From the NCBI GenBank assembly GCA_030604885.1, contig JAUVUZ010000002.1:162631-226630 (forward strand): 64,000 nucleotides of DNA. The letters run 5' to 3'. Source of the stretch: Alphaproteobacteria bacterium. Its GTDB lineage: Bacteria; Pseudomonadota; Alphaproteobacteria; Rhodospirillales; Rhodospirillaceae. Under the pieces are notes generated by a model. It was not told the DNA's origin. It saw only the letters and a program-made list of their open reading frames with translations, and did not search any database. The position numbers and the translations under genes were made by a program. Below are positions 8,898-18,015 of the stretch, one piece after another. The first letter of the stretch is position 1. Each line of letters begins with the position of its first letter.

Positions 8898-9635
8898 CTA
8901 ATAGATGTCGATCTGATAGCGGAAGGTGTCGGCGGCGCCGGTCGAGCGGCGCCATTCGAGCGGCTGGCGGTCGTAGCCGAGGGCGAGGCGGTCGATCACC
9001 ACCACCGGCCGTCCTTCGGCGATGCCGAGGGTGCGGGCGGTTTCGGCGTCGGCGGCGTCGACCGTGAGGGTTTCCCGCGCCGACGCCACCACCCGGCCGC
9101 AGTGCGCCTCGTAGAACGGATAGAGCAGGTTGCCGAATTCGGCGATGTCGATGTCCATGAGCTTGGCGAAGGCCGTCTCGGGCAGCCAGATTTCCTCCAC
9201 CAGCACCACCGCGCCGCCGAGCAGGCGCAGGCGGTCGAGGCGGATGGCGCGGGCGCCCGGCTCCAGGCGCAGCGCCTCGGCGACCGCCTCGGGCGGCGTG
9301 CCGAGGCTGCGCGCCAGCACCTTGCCGTCGGGGACGATGCGCTTGCCCTGCGACGACAGCAGCCGGAAGAACCGGAACAGCGAGTTGTCGAAGCTCGGCC
9401 GCCGCACGAAGGTGCCGCGCCCCTGGTTGCGCTCCAGCAGGCCGTCGGCCACCAGCATCTCCACCGCTTTGCGCACGGTGCCGGTGGAGACGCCGTAGGC
9501 GCGGGTCAGCTCGGCCTCGGTGGGAATCGCCTGGTCCGGCCGCCATTCGCCGCGGGTGATCCGCCCCAGCATTTCATCGCGCAGACGGTGATAGAGGGGG
9601 AGGCGGGCGTCCTGCGGGAGGTGGGGCGATTTCAT
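8898..9635 (-). CDS. GntR-family (HutC subfamily) transcriptional regulator
   Basis: A 245-residue regulator with an N-terminal winged helix (about 8-75). This holds the GntR signature LPLYHRLRDEMLGRITRGEW and the recognition helix STGTVRKAVEMLVADGLL. A UTRA ligand-binding domain follows (about 95-240), typical of the HutC branch, whose members usually repress catabolic genes until a small metabolite binds. I chose the ATG at 9635 because the domain starts right after it; the open frame upstream adds 41 unlikely residues. It is divergent from the amidohydrolase and permease genes, which it probably controls from the 295-base gap. Confidence 0.88.
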   Translation of the reverse strand: MKSPHLPQDARLPLYHRLRDEMLGRITRGEWRPDQAIPTEAELTRAYGVSTGTVRKAVEMLVADGLLERNQGRGTFVRRPSFDNSLFRFFRLLSSQGKRIVPDGKVLARSLGTPPEAVAEALRLEPGARAIRLDRLRLLGGAVVLVEEIWLPETAFAKLMDIDIAEFGNLLYPFYEAHCGRVVASARETLTVDAADAETARTLGIAEGRPVVVIDRLALGYDRQPLEWRRSTGAADTFRYQIDIY

Positions 9636-9836
9636 CTGGCGTTCCACGAGTCGTTGAATGTCGTCCCCGGAGAGGATCGCCGCCGGTTCGGTCCGCCGGT
9701 GCTCCGCGCCCGCCGCGCCCTTCGGGCACGGCCTGCCCGGTTTCGCCAAACCCTGCAATAACAGGCGCCTGGACCGATCTCCCGGGCGCGCGGACGCAGG
9801 CCGAGTCTACCTCGGGGGCGGCGGCGAGTCCACGGC

Positions 9837-9899
9837 TTGACGGAGCCGGGGAAGCTCCGTAGCCTGGGAGACATAAAACATATAGATGAATAAATGTTT
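9837..9899 (+). promoter_or_regulatory. Promoter and candidate GntR operators before the amidohydrolase
   Basis: TTGACG (9837-9842) and TAGCCT (9860-9865) are 17 bases apart. An inverted repeat, ACGGAGC and GCTCCGT (9840-9846 and 9854-9860), fills exactly the spacer between them, where a repressor would block polymerase. Downstream is an AT-rich patch with a second dyad, AAACAT (9876-9881) and ATGTTT (9894-9899). The rest of the gap from 9636 holds nothing else I can name. Which dyad the GntR protein would bind is not known. Confidence 0.45.
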
Positions 9900-9930
9900 G
9901 CATGAAAGTGCACGCGCCAGGGAGGCCCAC

Positions 9931-10773
9931 ATGACCGAACTCCGGGAGAGTCCCGCTCCGTCCGCCGTCGCTCCGATCGTCGGCATCGACACCCACGCCC
10001 ACATTTTCGAACGCGGCCTGCCGCTGGTCTCCGGGCGCCGCTACACCCTCGATTACGACGCCACCGAAGCCGATTATCTCGCCCATCTCGACGCGGCGGG
10101 GCTGTCGCACGGGGTGCTGGTGCAGCCGAGCTTTCTCGGCACCGACAACGGCTACATGATCGCCGCGCTGCGGCGCCACCCGGGCAAGCTCCACGGCATC
10201 GCCGCGGTGGACCCGGAGATCGGCGACGCCGCCCTCGACGAGATGGACGCCGCCGGGGTGGTGGGCATCCGCCTCAACCTCATCGGCCTGCCGATCCCCG
10301 ATTGCCGCGCCGAGCCGTGGGCCGGGTTGTTCCGCCGCCTCGCCGAGCGCGACTGGGTGGTGGAGATCCATCGCGGCGCCGCCGACGTGTCGCAGGTGGC
10401 GATGCCGCTGCTCGAATACGGCGTGCGCGTCGTCGTCGACCACTACGGCCGCCCCAACCCGGTTCTGGGCGCCGACGACGCGGGCTTCCGCGCCATGCTC
10501 GACCTCGCCCGCACCGGGCGGGTGTGGGTGAAGCTTTCCGCGCCCTATCGCGCCGAGGCCGACGCCGAGACCGAGGCGCGGATGTCCGACCTGCTGCGCG
10601 CGGCGTTCGGGCCGTCGCGGCTGCTGTGGGGCAGCGACTGGCCCCACACCCAGTTCGAGGCCCGCGCCAGCTACGACGCCGAGTTCGCCGCGCTCGCCCG
10701 CCGCGTTCCCGACGCCGCCGAGCGGCGCCGCGTTCTCGTCGACACCCCGGCGCGGCTCTATCGCTTCGCCTGA
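9931..10773 (+). CDS. Amidohydrolase 2-family metal-dependent hydrolase
   Basis: A 280-residue TIM-barrel hydrolase of the Amidohydro_2 group, close in pattern to 2-pyrone-4,6-dicarboxylate or sulfomuconolactone lactonases. It has the N-terminal metal motif IDTHAHIF, the barrel histidine in VEIHRGAA, VVVDHYGRPNP, and the C-terminal LLWGSDWPHTQ with the catalytic aspartate. The ATG at 9931 follows AGGGAGG, which favours it over an in-frame ATG 45 bases earlier. It sits between a divergent GntR regulator and a permease 85 bases downstream. That suggests uptake and lactone or amide hydrolysis of one carboxylate. The substrate is not determined by the sequence. Confidence 0.85.
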   Translation: MTELRESPAPSAVAPIVGIDTHAHIFERGLPLVSGRRYTLDYDATEADYLAHLDAAGLSHGVLVQPSFLGTDNGYMIAALRRHPGKLHGIAAVDPEIGDAALDEMDAAGVVGIRLNLIGLPIPDCRAEPWAGLFRRLAERDWVVEIHRGAADVSQVAMPLLEYGVRVVVDHYGRPNPVLGADDAGFRAMLDLARTGRVWVKLSAPYRAEADAETEARMSDLLRAAFGPSRLLWGSDWPHTQFEARASYDAEFAALARRVPDAAERRRVLVDTPARLYRFA

Positions 10774-10858
10774 GGCGCCACTGTCGTCACAATCGCGCGT
10801 CGGCGCGTCGGGCGGGGTCTTCCGGCGCGAACCGGGGCGAACACGGGAGGAACGGGGA

Positions 10859-12166
10859 ATGATGAGTTTGCTGGTGGTGCTGGCGATCGTGATCTCGATC
10901 GCCCTCGGATACCGCACCAAGATCAACACCGGCTTTTTCGCGATCGCCTTCGCCTATCTGCTCGGCTGCTTCGTGCTCGGCCTCAAGGCGCCCGAGGTGA
11001 TCCGGATGTGGCCGATCCAGATCTTCTTCGTGATCTTCGCGGTGTCGGTGTTCTACAACTTCGCGCTGGTCAACGGCACCCTCGAAAAGCTCGCCGGGCA
11101 CCTGATGTATTCCTGCCGGTCGTTCCCCTACCTGCTGCCGTTCGCGGTGTTCCTCGCCGCCACGGCGATCGCGGCGCTGGGCGCGGGCTTCTACACCGTG
11201 CTCGCGTTCATGGCGCCGATCACCCTGCTGCTGTGCGACAAGACCGGCATGAGCAAGATGATCGGCGCGATGGCGGTCAACTACGGCGCGCTGGCGGGTG
11301 CGAACTTCATGACCAGCCAGAGCGGCCTGATCTTCCGCGGCCTGATGCAGAACGCCGGGGTGGCGCCCGACGTCGCCTTCGTCAACGCCATCGCCATCTT
11401 CGCCAGCACGATGATCATTCCGGTGAGCGTGCTCGGCGTGCTGGTGTTCTCGAACGGCCACCGCGCGGCGATGAACGGCGCGGCCGACGCGGCGGCGCGT
11501 CCGGAGCCCTTCGACGCGACGCAGAAGACCACCCTCGCCCTGATCTTCACGATGATGGCGATCGTGCTCGGCGCGCCGCTGCTCCACCTCGCGTTCCCCG
11601 CCAACGCCGCCATCGCCTTCGTCAACGCGAAGATGGACATCGGCCTGGTGGCGAGCGTGTTCTCGGTGGTGGCGCTGCTGCTGCGCCTGGGCGACGAGAA
11701 GAAGGTGGTGGCGATGGTGCCGTGGAGCACCCTGATCATGATCTGCGGCGTCGGCATGCTGATCTCGGTGGCGATCAAGGCCGGGACCATCGACCTGCTC
11801 GCCTCGTGGGTCACCGCCAGCCTGCCCGGCGCCCTGGTGCCGCTGGCGATGGGCGTGGTGGGCGGGGTGATGTCGCTGTTCTCCAGCACCCTCGGCGTGG
11901 TGACGCCCGCGCTGTTCCCCACCGTGCCGACCATCGCCGCCGCCACCGGCATCGACCCGATGGTGCTGTTCGTCAGCATCGTCGTCGGCGCGCAGGCCTC
12001 GGCGATCTCGCCGTTCTCCTCGGGCGGCAGCCTGGTGCTCGGCTCGTGCGCCACCGACGAGGGGCGGGCGAAGCTGTTCCCGCAGCTCCTGTTCCACGCG
12101 GTGCCGATCGGCGGCGTGGCGGCGCTCGGGTTCGTCGCCCTGCTGTCGCTGGCGTTCCGAGGGTAG
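10859..12166 (+). CDS. MatC/SLC13-like carboxylate permease
   Basis: A 435-residue integral membrane protein with about 11-12 helices and no signal peptide. The opening LLVVLAIVISIALGYRTKIN and the paired glycine-rich segments (ATAIAALGAGFYTVLAFMAP, and near the end ISPFSSGGSLVLGS) resemble the ion-transporter superfamily that includes MatC and SLC13 dicarboxylate carriers. It probably takes up a di- or monocarboxylate with a cation. GGGAGG lies eight bases before the first of two adjacent ATGs. It follows the amidohydrolase on the same strand and probably imports that enzyme's substrate. The exact transport family should be checked; NhaC- or DcuC-like proteins look similar. Confidence 0.75.
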   Translation: MMSLLVVLAIVISIALGYRTKINTGFFAIAFAYLLGCFVLGLKAPEVIRMWPIQIFFVIFAVSVFYNFALVNGTLEKLAGHLMYSCRSFPYLLPFAVFLAATAIAALGAGFYTVLAFMAPITLLLCDKTGMSKMIGAMAVNYGALAGANFMTSQSGLIFRGLMQNAGVAPDVAFVNAIAIFASTMIIPVSVLGVLVFSNGHRAAMNGAADAAARPEPFDATQKTTLALIFTMMAIVLGAPLLHLAFPANAAIAFVNAKMDIGLVASVFSVVALLLRLGDEKKVVAMVPWSTLIMICGVGMLISVAIKAGTIDLLASWVTASLPGALVPLAMGVVGGVMSLFSSTLGVVTPALFPTVPTIAAATGIDPMVLFVSIVVGAQASAISPFSSGGSLVLGSCATDEGRAKLFPQLLFHAVPIGGVAALGFVALLSLAFRG

Positions 12167-12188
12167 GGGGAGAGGGGCTCGGCCCTCT

Positions 12189-14105
12189 CTACTCCTGTTC
12201 CGCCTCGGCGGTCTCGTAGTCTTCCATCGCCTGCATCCACGCGGCCTCGGCCTCCGCGATGCGGGCGTTGAGGGCGCCCAGGTCCTTTTGCAGCGCCACC
12301 ACCTGGGCGCCGCCCTCGCGCTCGTAGAGCTTCGGGTCGGCCAGCGCGTTTTCCAGCTTCGACGCCTGGGCCGAGAGTTTTTCCAGCGCCTTTTCCGCCT
12401 CCGTCACCTTCTTCTTCAAGGGCGCGAGCTGGGCGCGCTTTTCGGCGCGCTGGCGGCGGTCCTCGCGGCGGTCGGGGGCGTCGTCGCGCGGCGGCGCGTC
12501 GTCGCGGCCCTCGCGGGCGGCGGCGCGGCGCTCCTCCAGCAGGGTGCGGCGATAGTCGGAAAGGTCGCCTTCGTAGGGGGTGCAGGTGCCGTCGGCCACC
12601 CGCCACAGGCGGTCGGCCACCATCTCCACCAGATGGGTGTCGTGGGAGATCAGGATCACCGCGCCGTCGTAGGCGTTGAGCGCCGCCACCAGCGCCGCGC
12701 GGGAGTCGATGTCGAGGTGGTTGGTGGGTTCGTCGAGGATCAGGACGTGGGGCGCCTCCCGCGTCATCAGCGCGAACAGCAGCCGCGCCTTCTCGCCGCC
12801 CGACAAGGTCGAGACCTTGCTGTCCGCCAGCTCGGCGCCGAAGCCGAAACGGCCGAGGTGGGCGCGCACCTTGGTCTCGTTGGCCATCGGCATCTTCTGC
12901 GCCATGTGGGCGTAGGGCGTGGCGGAGAGGTCCAGCTCGTCGGCCTGATGCTGGGCGAAATAGCCGAACTTCAGCTTCGGCGAGCGGCGCATCTCGCCCT
13001 CCATCAGCCCCAGGCGGTCGGAGAGCACCTTCGCCAGGGTCGACTTGCCGTTGCCGTTGGCGCCGAGCAGGGCGATGCGGTCGTCGGTGTCGATGCGCAG
13101 GTCGAGCTTTTTCAGCACCGCCCGGCCGTCGTACCCGGCGACGCCGTTCTCGATCACGATCAGCGGCGGCGACAGCGGTTCCGGATCGGGGAAGTCGAAG
13201 GACACCGCCTTCTCCTCCACGATCGGCACCGGAACCTCCATCTTTTCCAGCATCTTGATGCGGCTCTGCGCCTGCCGCGCCTTGGTCGCCTTGGCGCGGA
13301 AGCGGTCGATGAAGCCCTGAATCTTGCGGCGCTGCTCCAACTGCTTGGTGAGCGCCTTGGCGGCGAGGTCGAGCTTCAGCCGCCGCGTCGTCTCGAAGGC
13401 GTCGTAGTTGCCGCCGTAGGCCACCAGCCGCTTGGCGTCGAGATGCACGATGCGGTCGGGCACCGCGTTCAACAGGTCGCGGTCGTGGGAAATCAGAATC
13501 AGCGTGCCGGGATAGGCGGCGAGGTGGTTCTGCAACCACAGCGTCGCTTCGAGGTCCAGGTGGTTGGTCGGTTCGTCGAGCAGCAGCAGGTCGGGGCGGG
13601 GGAACAGCGCCGCCGCCAGCGCCACGCGCATCCGCCAGCCGCCCGAGAACTGCTCCACCGGCAGGCCGTGCTGCTCCGCCGCGAAGCCGAGGCCGGTGAG
13701 AATCGCCGCCGCCCGCGCCGGGGCGGAATGGGCGTCGATGGCGATCAGGCGTTCGTGAATCTCGGCGATCCGCAAGCCGGACTCCGCCGCGTGCGCGGTT
13801 TCGAGCGCCGCCAGCTCGTCCAGCAGCGCCTTGCGCTCCGCGTCCGCGTTCAGCACCCAGTCGAGCAGGCTGGTCTCGCCGGAGGGGATGTCCTGCGACA
13901 CCCAGCCGAGCTTGATCCGCGGCCGCAGCGCCAGGGAGCCGCCCGAAGGCTGCGCCTCGCCGCGGATCATCCGGAACAGGGTGGTCTTGCCCGAGCCGTT
14001 GCGCCCCACCAGGCCGACGCGCTGGCCCTGGGCGATGTGGACGGTGGCGCCCTCGAACAGGACGCGGGGGCCGATGCGGTAGCCGAGGTCGTTGATGTGC
14101 AGCAT
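12189..14105 (-). CDS. ABC-F family ATPase (Uup/YheS-like)
   Basis: A 638-residue soluble protein with two ATP-binding cassettes and no membrane domain, the ABC-F layout; family members act on ribosomes. Cassette 1 has GRNGSGKTT and the signature FSGGWRMR with LLDEPTNHLD. Cassette 2 has GANGNGKSTL, LSGGEKARLLFA and ILDEPTNHLDID. The linker between them (about 230-310) is Arg/Lys-rich, and the C-terminus (about 540-630) is a charged coiled coil, as in Uup and YheS. The ATG at 14105 (MLHINDLGYRIG) matches the family start. It converges on the permease with 22 bases between the stops. Confidence 0.92.
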   Translation of the reverse strand: MLHINDLGYRIGPRVLFEGATVHIAQGQRVGLVGRNGSGKTTLFRMIRGEAQPSGGSLALRPRIKLGWVSQDIPSGETSLLDWVLNADAERKALLDELAALETAHAAESGLRIAEIHERLIAIDAHSAPARAAAILTGLGFAAEQHGLPVEQFSGGWRMRVALAAALFPRPDLLLLDEPTNHLDLEATLWLQNHLAAYPGTLILISHDRDLLNAVPDRIVHLDAKRLVAYGGNYDAFETTRRLKLDLAAKALTKQLEQRRKIQGFIDRFRAKATKARQAQSRIKMLEKMEVPVPIVEEKAVSFDFPDPEPLSPPLIVIENGVAGYDGRAVLKKLDLRIDTDDRIALLGANGNGKSTLAKVLSDRLGLMEGEMRRSPKLKFGYFAQHQADELDLSATPYAHMAQKMPMANETKVRAHLGRFGFGAELADSKVSTLSGGEKARLLFALMTREAPHVLILDEPTNHLDIDSRAALVAALNAYDGAVILISHDTHLVEMVADRLWRVADGTCTPYEGDLSDYRRTLLEERRAAAREGRDDAPPRDDAPDRREDRRQRAEKRAQLAPLKKKVTEAEKALEKLSAQASKLENALADPKLYEREGGAQVVALQKDLGALNARIAEAEAAWMQAMEDYETAEAEQE

Positions 14106-14204
14106 GGCGGCGGTGATACCACATGCCCCCCGGTCGGCCAAGTGGGCGGCGCGCTCGGCGGAATCTCCCTCATCCGCCCCTGAAAAAAATGCACCATCGC
14201 GCGG

Positions 14205-14233
14205 TTGCGTTCGGCATGGGATGCGGGTATGTA
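14205..14233 (+). promoter_or_regulatory. Candidate ndk promoter
   Basis: TTGCGT (14205-14210) and TATGTA (14228-14233) are 17 bases apart, about 105 bases before ndk in the gap divergent from the ABC-F gene. The -35 is fair and the -10 moderate. Confidence 0.4.
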
Positions 14234-14339
14234 ATGCGGCCAGTCTGGGCCTGCGTGCGGCGCATCCCCCCGGACGCCGCCGGTGCGGCCGTTCCCGGCC
14301 CCGGCGAACCTCACAGGACCAAACACAAGGAATTTCATG

Positions 14340-14762
14340 ATGGGCGTTGAACGCACGTTCTCTATCGTCAAGCCGGACGCCACGCGCCGCAACCTCGTCG
14401 GCAAGATCTGCGCCCGCTTCGAGGAAGCCGGCCTGCGCATCGTCGCGCAGAAGCGCATCCAGATGACCCGCGAACAGGCCGAGGGCTTCTACGGCGTCCA
14501 CCGCGAGCGCGCCTTCTTCGGCGAGCTCGTCGAGTTCATGATCTCCGGCCCGGTGGTCGTGCAGGTGCTGGAAGGCGAAAACGCGATCGCGCGCAACCGC
14601 GAGATCATGGGCGCCACCAACCCGGCCAACGCCGCCCCGGGCACCATCCGCGCCGACTTCGCGGAATCCATCGAAGCCAACTCGGTCCACGGCTCCGACG
14701 CTCCGGAAACCGCCGCCGAGGAAATCGCCTACTTCTTCTCGAAGTGCGAAATCGTCGGCTAA
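14340..14762 (+). CDS. ndk: Nucleoside diphosphate kinase
   Basis: A 140-residue enzyme that passes the gamma-phosphate of ATP to NDPs through a phosphohistidine. It has the family start [20 protein letters not shown], and the active-site His117 lies in the NSVHGSD motif, with APGTIRADF just before it. Of two adjacent ATGs I took the second: it aligns with the common M-A-I-E-R-T-F start and is better spaced from ACAAGGA. Length matches the tetrameric bacterial enzyme. It is a single gene with its own promoter and terminator. Confidence 0.96.
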   Translation: MGVERTFSIVKPDATRRNLVGKICARFEEAGLRIVAQKRIQMTREQAEGFYGVHRERAFFGELVEFMISGPVVVQVLEGENAIARNREIMGATNPANAAPGTIRADFAESIEANSVHGSDAPETAAEEIAYFFSKCEIVG

Positions 14763-14789
14763 ACCCGACACCCTCGCCCGAGATCGCGC

Positions 14790-14819
14790 AAACGGCCCGG
14801 AGTTCGCTCCGGGCCGTTT
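14790..14819 (+). terminator. Rho-independent terminator after ndk
   Basis: AACGGCCCGGA and TCCGGGCCGTT form a perfect 11-bp stem around GTTCGC, 27 bases after the ndk stop. The T tract after it is short (TTTC). Confidence 0.75.
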
Positions 14820-14883
14820 CGCATGTGGGGTGAAAACCAGGCCGGGTGCTGCCCGGACCCGCGAAGGGGCTTGGCCCCTTCGA

Positions 14884-15012
14884 TCCCATTCGCTGGGGTT
14901 TTTTCCGCGAAGCGGGATCAGCCCGTCACGCCGCGCGATGGTCGTATCCCGCTACGCGGAAAAACCAAAACGAATGGGAGGTGCGGAGGGACCGAGTCCC
15001 TCCGCGACCTTT
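14884..15012. repeat. Palindromic intergenic element, copy 1
   Basis: The gap between ndk and purN, which converge, holds a large imperfect inverted repeat. The arm at 14884-14918 contains TCCCATTCG, a GGTTTTTTCCGCG run and GCGGGAT. The arm at 14946-14979 contains their complements. A shorter hairpin, GGAGGGACCGAGTCCCTCC, follows at 14985-15003 and ends in a T run that could terminate ndk read-through. The stretch from about 14928 to 15002 is clearly related, in the same orientation, to the interior of the element at 35101-35282. No coding capacity is apparent. Confidence 0.7.
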
Positions 15013-15019
15013 TTCTTTT

Positions 15020-15667
15020 CTAAATCTTGGGGTTCACCGCAGCATCCGGCAGCCCCGCTCCCGAAACGACGACGCGCTCGCCCTCGACGCAGGCGCGGCC
15101 GGTGGCAATCAGGCGGATGGCTTCGGGGTAGATGCGGTGCTCGCTCAGGAGCACGCGGGCGGCGAGGGTGTCGGGGGTATCGTCGGGGGCGACCGGGACG
15201 GCGGCCTGGATGACGATGGGTCCGGTATCGCAATCGGGTCGGACGAAGTGGACGGTGCATCCGGTGAAGCGGACGCCGTCGGCCAGGGCGCGGGCGTGGG
15301 TATCGAGGCCCTTGTAGGCGGGCAGGAGCGAGGGGTGGATGTTGACGAGGCGGTCGCGCCAGTGCGCGACGAAGCCGGGGGTGAGCAGGCGCATGAAGCC
15401 CGCGAGGCAGACGAGTTGGGCGTTCGCGGCTTCGAGTTCGGCGGTGAGGGCGGCTTCGAAGGGTTCGCGGCCGGGGTAGGCCTTGTGGTCGACGGTGGCG
15501 GTGGCGATTCCGGCGCGGGCGGCGGCGTCGAGGCCCGCCGCGCCGGGAACGTTGGCGACCACCCGCACGATTTCGGCGGGGAAGCCCGGATCGGCGCACG
15601 CGTCGATCAGGGCCTGTAGGTTGGATCCGCGCCCCGAGATCAGGACGCCGAGTCGCAGTCGGCTCAT
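15020..15667 (-). CDS. purN: Phosphoribosylglycinamide formyltransferase
   Basis: A 215-residue enzyme that formylates GAR using 10-formyl-THF, the third step of purine synthesis. It shows the phosphate-binding loop [11 protein letters not shown] at the N-terminus, the active-site segment [12 protein letters not shown] with the catalytic histidine, and the DTGPIVIQ motif. Length is typical. Its ATG overlaps the purM stop codon as ATGA (15664-15667), so purM and purN are translationally coupled, as in many Proteobacteria. Confidence 0.96.
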   Translation of the reverse strand: MSRLRLGVLISGRGSNLQALIDACADPGFPAEIVRVVANVPGAAGLDAAARAGIATATVDHKAYPGREPFEAALTAELEAANAQLVCLAGFMRLLTPGFVAHWRDRLVNIHPSLLPAYKGLDTHARALADGVRFTGCTVHFVRPDCDTGPIVIQAAVPVAPDDTPDTLAARVLLSEHRIYPEAIRLIATGRACVEGERVVVSGAGLPDAAVNPKI

Positions 15668-16830
15668 CGTTCCGCCCGGGTGCGGCGCGGGTCGAAGCCG
15701 GAGACGACGCAGGTGGGGTCTTCGGCGCCCGCCTCGATGCGGCCGATGTCGTAGACCGCCTCGCCCGCGGCTTCGAGGGCCTGGGTGACGGCGGCGACCG
15801 CCTCGGGGGCGACGACCACCACCATGCCGATGCCGCAGTTGAAGGTGCGGAGCATTTCCGGCAGGGCGACGCCGCCCTGTTCGGCGAGCCACGCGAACAC
15901 GGTTGGCACCGGGAAGCGGCGGCCGTCGATCATCGCGTGCAGGCCCTTGGGCAGCACGCGCGGCACGTTTTCGGTCATGCCGCCGCCGGTGATGTGGGCG
16001 AAGCCCTTGACGCCGCCCGCCTTGATCGCGGCGAGGCAGGATTTGACGTAGATGCGCGTCGGCACCAGCAGCGCCTCGCCGACGGTTTTGCCCGGCGCGA
16101 ACGGCGCGGCGTCGGCGAACGACAGGCCCGAGCGTTCGACGATGCGGCGCACCAGCGAGAAGCCGTTGGAGTGGACGCCGTGGGAGGCGAGGCCGAGGAT
16201 CACGTCGCCCGCCCGGATGGTGCGGCCGGTGATGACGTTCGCCCGCTCCGCCGCGCCGACGCAGAAGCCCGCGAGGTCGTAGTCGCCGTCGGCATACATG
16301 CCGGGCATTTCGGCGGTTTCGCCGCCGATCAGGGCGCAGCCCGCCTGGCGGCAGCCTTCGGCGATGCCCGCGACGATGGCGCGCCCGGCCTCCACCGAAA
16401 GGCGGCCGGTGGCGAAGTAGTCGAGGAACAGCAGCGGCTCGGCGCCCTGGACGACGAGGTCGTTGGCGCACATCGCCACCAGGTCGATGCCGACGAAATC
16501 GTGGATGCCGGTGTCGATGGCGATTTTCAGCTTGGTGCCGACGCCGTCGGTGGAGGACACCAGGATCGGGTCGGTGAATCCGGCGGCGCGCAGGTCGAAC
16601 AGCGCGCCGAAGCCGCCCAATTCGGTATCCGCGCCGGGGCGCATGGTCGAGCGCGCCAGCGGCTTGATCGCCTCGACGAGGGCGTCGCCGGCGTCGATGT
16701 CGACGCCCGCGTCGCGGTAGCTGAGGCCGTTGCCGCCCCGGCCGTTCTCGGGAAAACTGGAAATGGCCGCACCTTTTGTTAGAGTGGTCTCGCGCGTGGC
16801 GGATTTTTCCCGCCGACGCGGTTGAACCAT
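15664..16830 (-). CDS. purM: Phosphoribosylaminoimidazole (AIR) synthetase
   Basis: An ATP-dependent enzyme that closes FGAM to AIR, the fifth step of purine synthesis. It has the family start region [13 protein letters not shown], then [25 protein letters not shown] and [19 protein letters not shown], and ends just as purN begins. The start is uncertain. The nearest in-frame ATG (16830) gives 388 residues, longer than usual, and a weak ribosome-binding site. No ATG, GTG or TTG lies between it and the conserved region. An ATT at 16764, five bases after AAAGGTG, would give 366 residues. The coordinates use the ATG. It is divergent from the DUF2066 gene. Confidence 0.93.
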   Translation of the reverse strand: MVQPRRREKSATRETTLTKGAAISSFPENGRGGNGLSYRDAGVDIDAGDALVEAIKPLARSTMRPGADTELGGFGALFDLRAAGFTDPILVSSTDGVGTKLKIAIDTGIHDFVGIDLVAMCANDLVVQGAEPLLFLDYFATGRLSVEAGRAIVAGIAEGCRQAGCALIGGETAEMPGMYADGDYDLAGFCVGAAERANVITGRTIRAGDVILGLASHGVHSNGFSLVRRIVERSGLSFADAAPFAPGKTVGEALLVPTRIYVKSCLAAIKAGGVKGFAHITGGGMTENVPRVLPKGLHAMIDGRRFPVPTVFAWLAEQGGVALPEMLRTFNCGIGMVVVVAPEAVAAVTQALEAAGEAVYDIGRIEAGAEDPTCVVSGFDPRRTRAER

Positions 16831-16840
16831 ACGGTTTCCG

Positions 16841-16860
16841 GCGCCTTTTTGCAAAGGCGC
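16841..16860. other. Hairpin between divergent purM and DUF2066 gene
   Basis: GCGCCTTT and AAAGGCGC form a perfect 8-bp inverted repeat around TTGC in the short divergent gap. It could be an operator or an RNA hairpin near the 5' end of purM; the sequence does not decide. Confidence 0.4.
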
Positions 16861-16908
16861 TCGCGCGGCTTTTTCGGCCGCGGGCGGAACGGGCGAAAGG
16901 ACGAGGAA

Positions 16909-18015
16909 ATGGGTCGCGGGTTGCGCGCCATGCTGGTGGCCGCTCTGGGTGTTCTGCTGCTGGCGACCGCCGGCGGCACGGCGTGGGCGGATGCCTTCAC
17001 GGTGTCCGGGGTGCGGGTGGACGTGCGCGCGGCCTCGGCGGTGCAGGCGCGCGAGCAGGCGCTGCGCCAGGGCCAGGTGGAGGCGTTCCGTCGGATGATC
17101 TCGGTTCTGGTGTCCGAGGGCGACCGGGCGCGGCTCGCCGATCCCTCCGCCGAGACCGTCGAGACGATGGTGAGCGACTTCACCGTGGCCGACGAGCGCT
17201 CCTCGGCGACCCGCTACATTGCGGTTCTCACCGTGCATTTCGACCCGGCGCGGGTGAACGCCTTCCTCGGCGGGCGCGGCGTGACGGTGGTCAAGGGGTC
17301 CGACGAGAACGTGATTCTCCTGGGCGTCTACCGCGACGCGCCGGGTGCGGCGCCGCAGCTGTGGGAGGAGACCAATCCCTGGCGGCCGCTTTTGACCGAC
17401 GCGGCGGTGTCGCGCGGGCTGTTCCCGGTGGTGGTGCCGCTGGGGGATCTGGAGGACGTGGCGCAGGCCTCGGCCGAGAAGGCGCTGGCGCTGGACGCCG
17501 CCGGGCTGGACGCGCTGATGGCGCGCTACGGCGCCGACGCGGTGGTGGTGGCCGAGACGGTGACCAAGCCGGGGCAGGGCGCGAGCCTCACCCTCAAGGG
17601 CTATCCCCGGGCGATTCCGGGGGCGCTGGCGCGGCTGGAATCGCCGATCGCCGACGACACCGCGGCGGCGCTGGGCGACCTCGCCGCCCACGCGGTGCTG
17701 GCGGTGGCGCGTGCCGCGCGGCCGCAGACCGGCGGCACGATGGTGGGCGAGTTCGACCAGCTGGCGATCCTGGTGCCGGTGCAGGGGATAGCCGACTGGG
17801 TGCGGGTGGAGCGCACCCTGCGGGCGCTGCCGGGGGTGCGCGGCGTCTCGCTGCGCGCCTCGCGGCCCGACGTGGTGCAGGCGGCGGTGCAGTATGCGGG
17901 CGACCCCGAGGCGCTGCGGCAGGCGATGGCGCGGGTGGGCTTCGGCGTGACGCAGCGTGACGGCTATTGGGAAGTCGTGCCCGGCGGCGAGCCGGCGACG
18001 CCGTTGCCGCGATGA
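16909..18015 (+). CDS. DUF2066-family exported protein
   Basis: A 368-residue protein with a signal peptide ([20 protein letters not shown], cleaved near AWA). The mature part starts [20 protein letters not shown], which is the typical opening of DUF2066 proteins, with the later [15 protein letters not shown] helix. The function of this family is unknown. In many alphaproteobacteria it sits, as here, between purM and a PerM-type permease. The ATG follows AGGACGAGGAA. Its stop overlaps the permease start (ATGA), so the two are coupled, and hdaA follows in the same run. Confidence 0.85.
   Translation: MGRGLRAMLVAALGVLLLATAGGTAWADAFTVSGVRVDVRAASAVQAREQALRQGQVEAFRRMISVLVSEGDRARLADPSAETVETMVSDFTVADERSSATRYIAVLTVHFDPARVNAFLGGRGVTVVKGSDENVILLGVYRDAPGAAPQLWEETNPWRPLLTDAAVSRGLFPVVVPLGDLEDVAQASAEKALALDAAGLDALMARYGADAVVVAETVTKPGQGASLTLKGYPRAIPGALARLESPIADDTAAALGDLAAHAVLAVARAARPQTGGTMVGEFDQLAILVPVQGIADWVRVERTLRALPGVRGVSLRASRPDVVQAAVQYAGDPEALRQAMARVGFGVTQRDGYWEVVPGGEPATPLPR

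Noticed and set aside
5104..9546. Very long open frame on the minus strand (over 1400 codons)
   Set aside because: It runs antisense to degP, holC and the 568-residue gene. Its residues are Ala/Arg/Gly-rich without any family pattern, as expected from high third-position GC. The same applies to long plus-strand frames at 5601-9761 and 37056-40295.
12171..12188. Terminator between the permease and the ABC-F gene
   Set aside because: AGAGGG and CCCTCT can pair around a short loop, but the stem is small and there is no T run.
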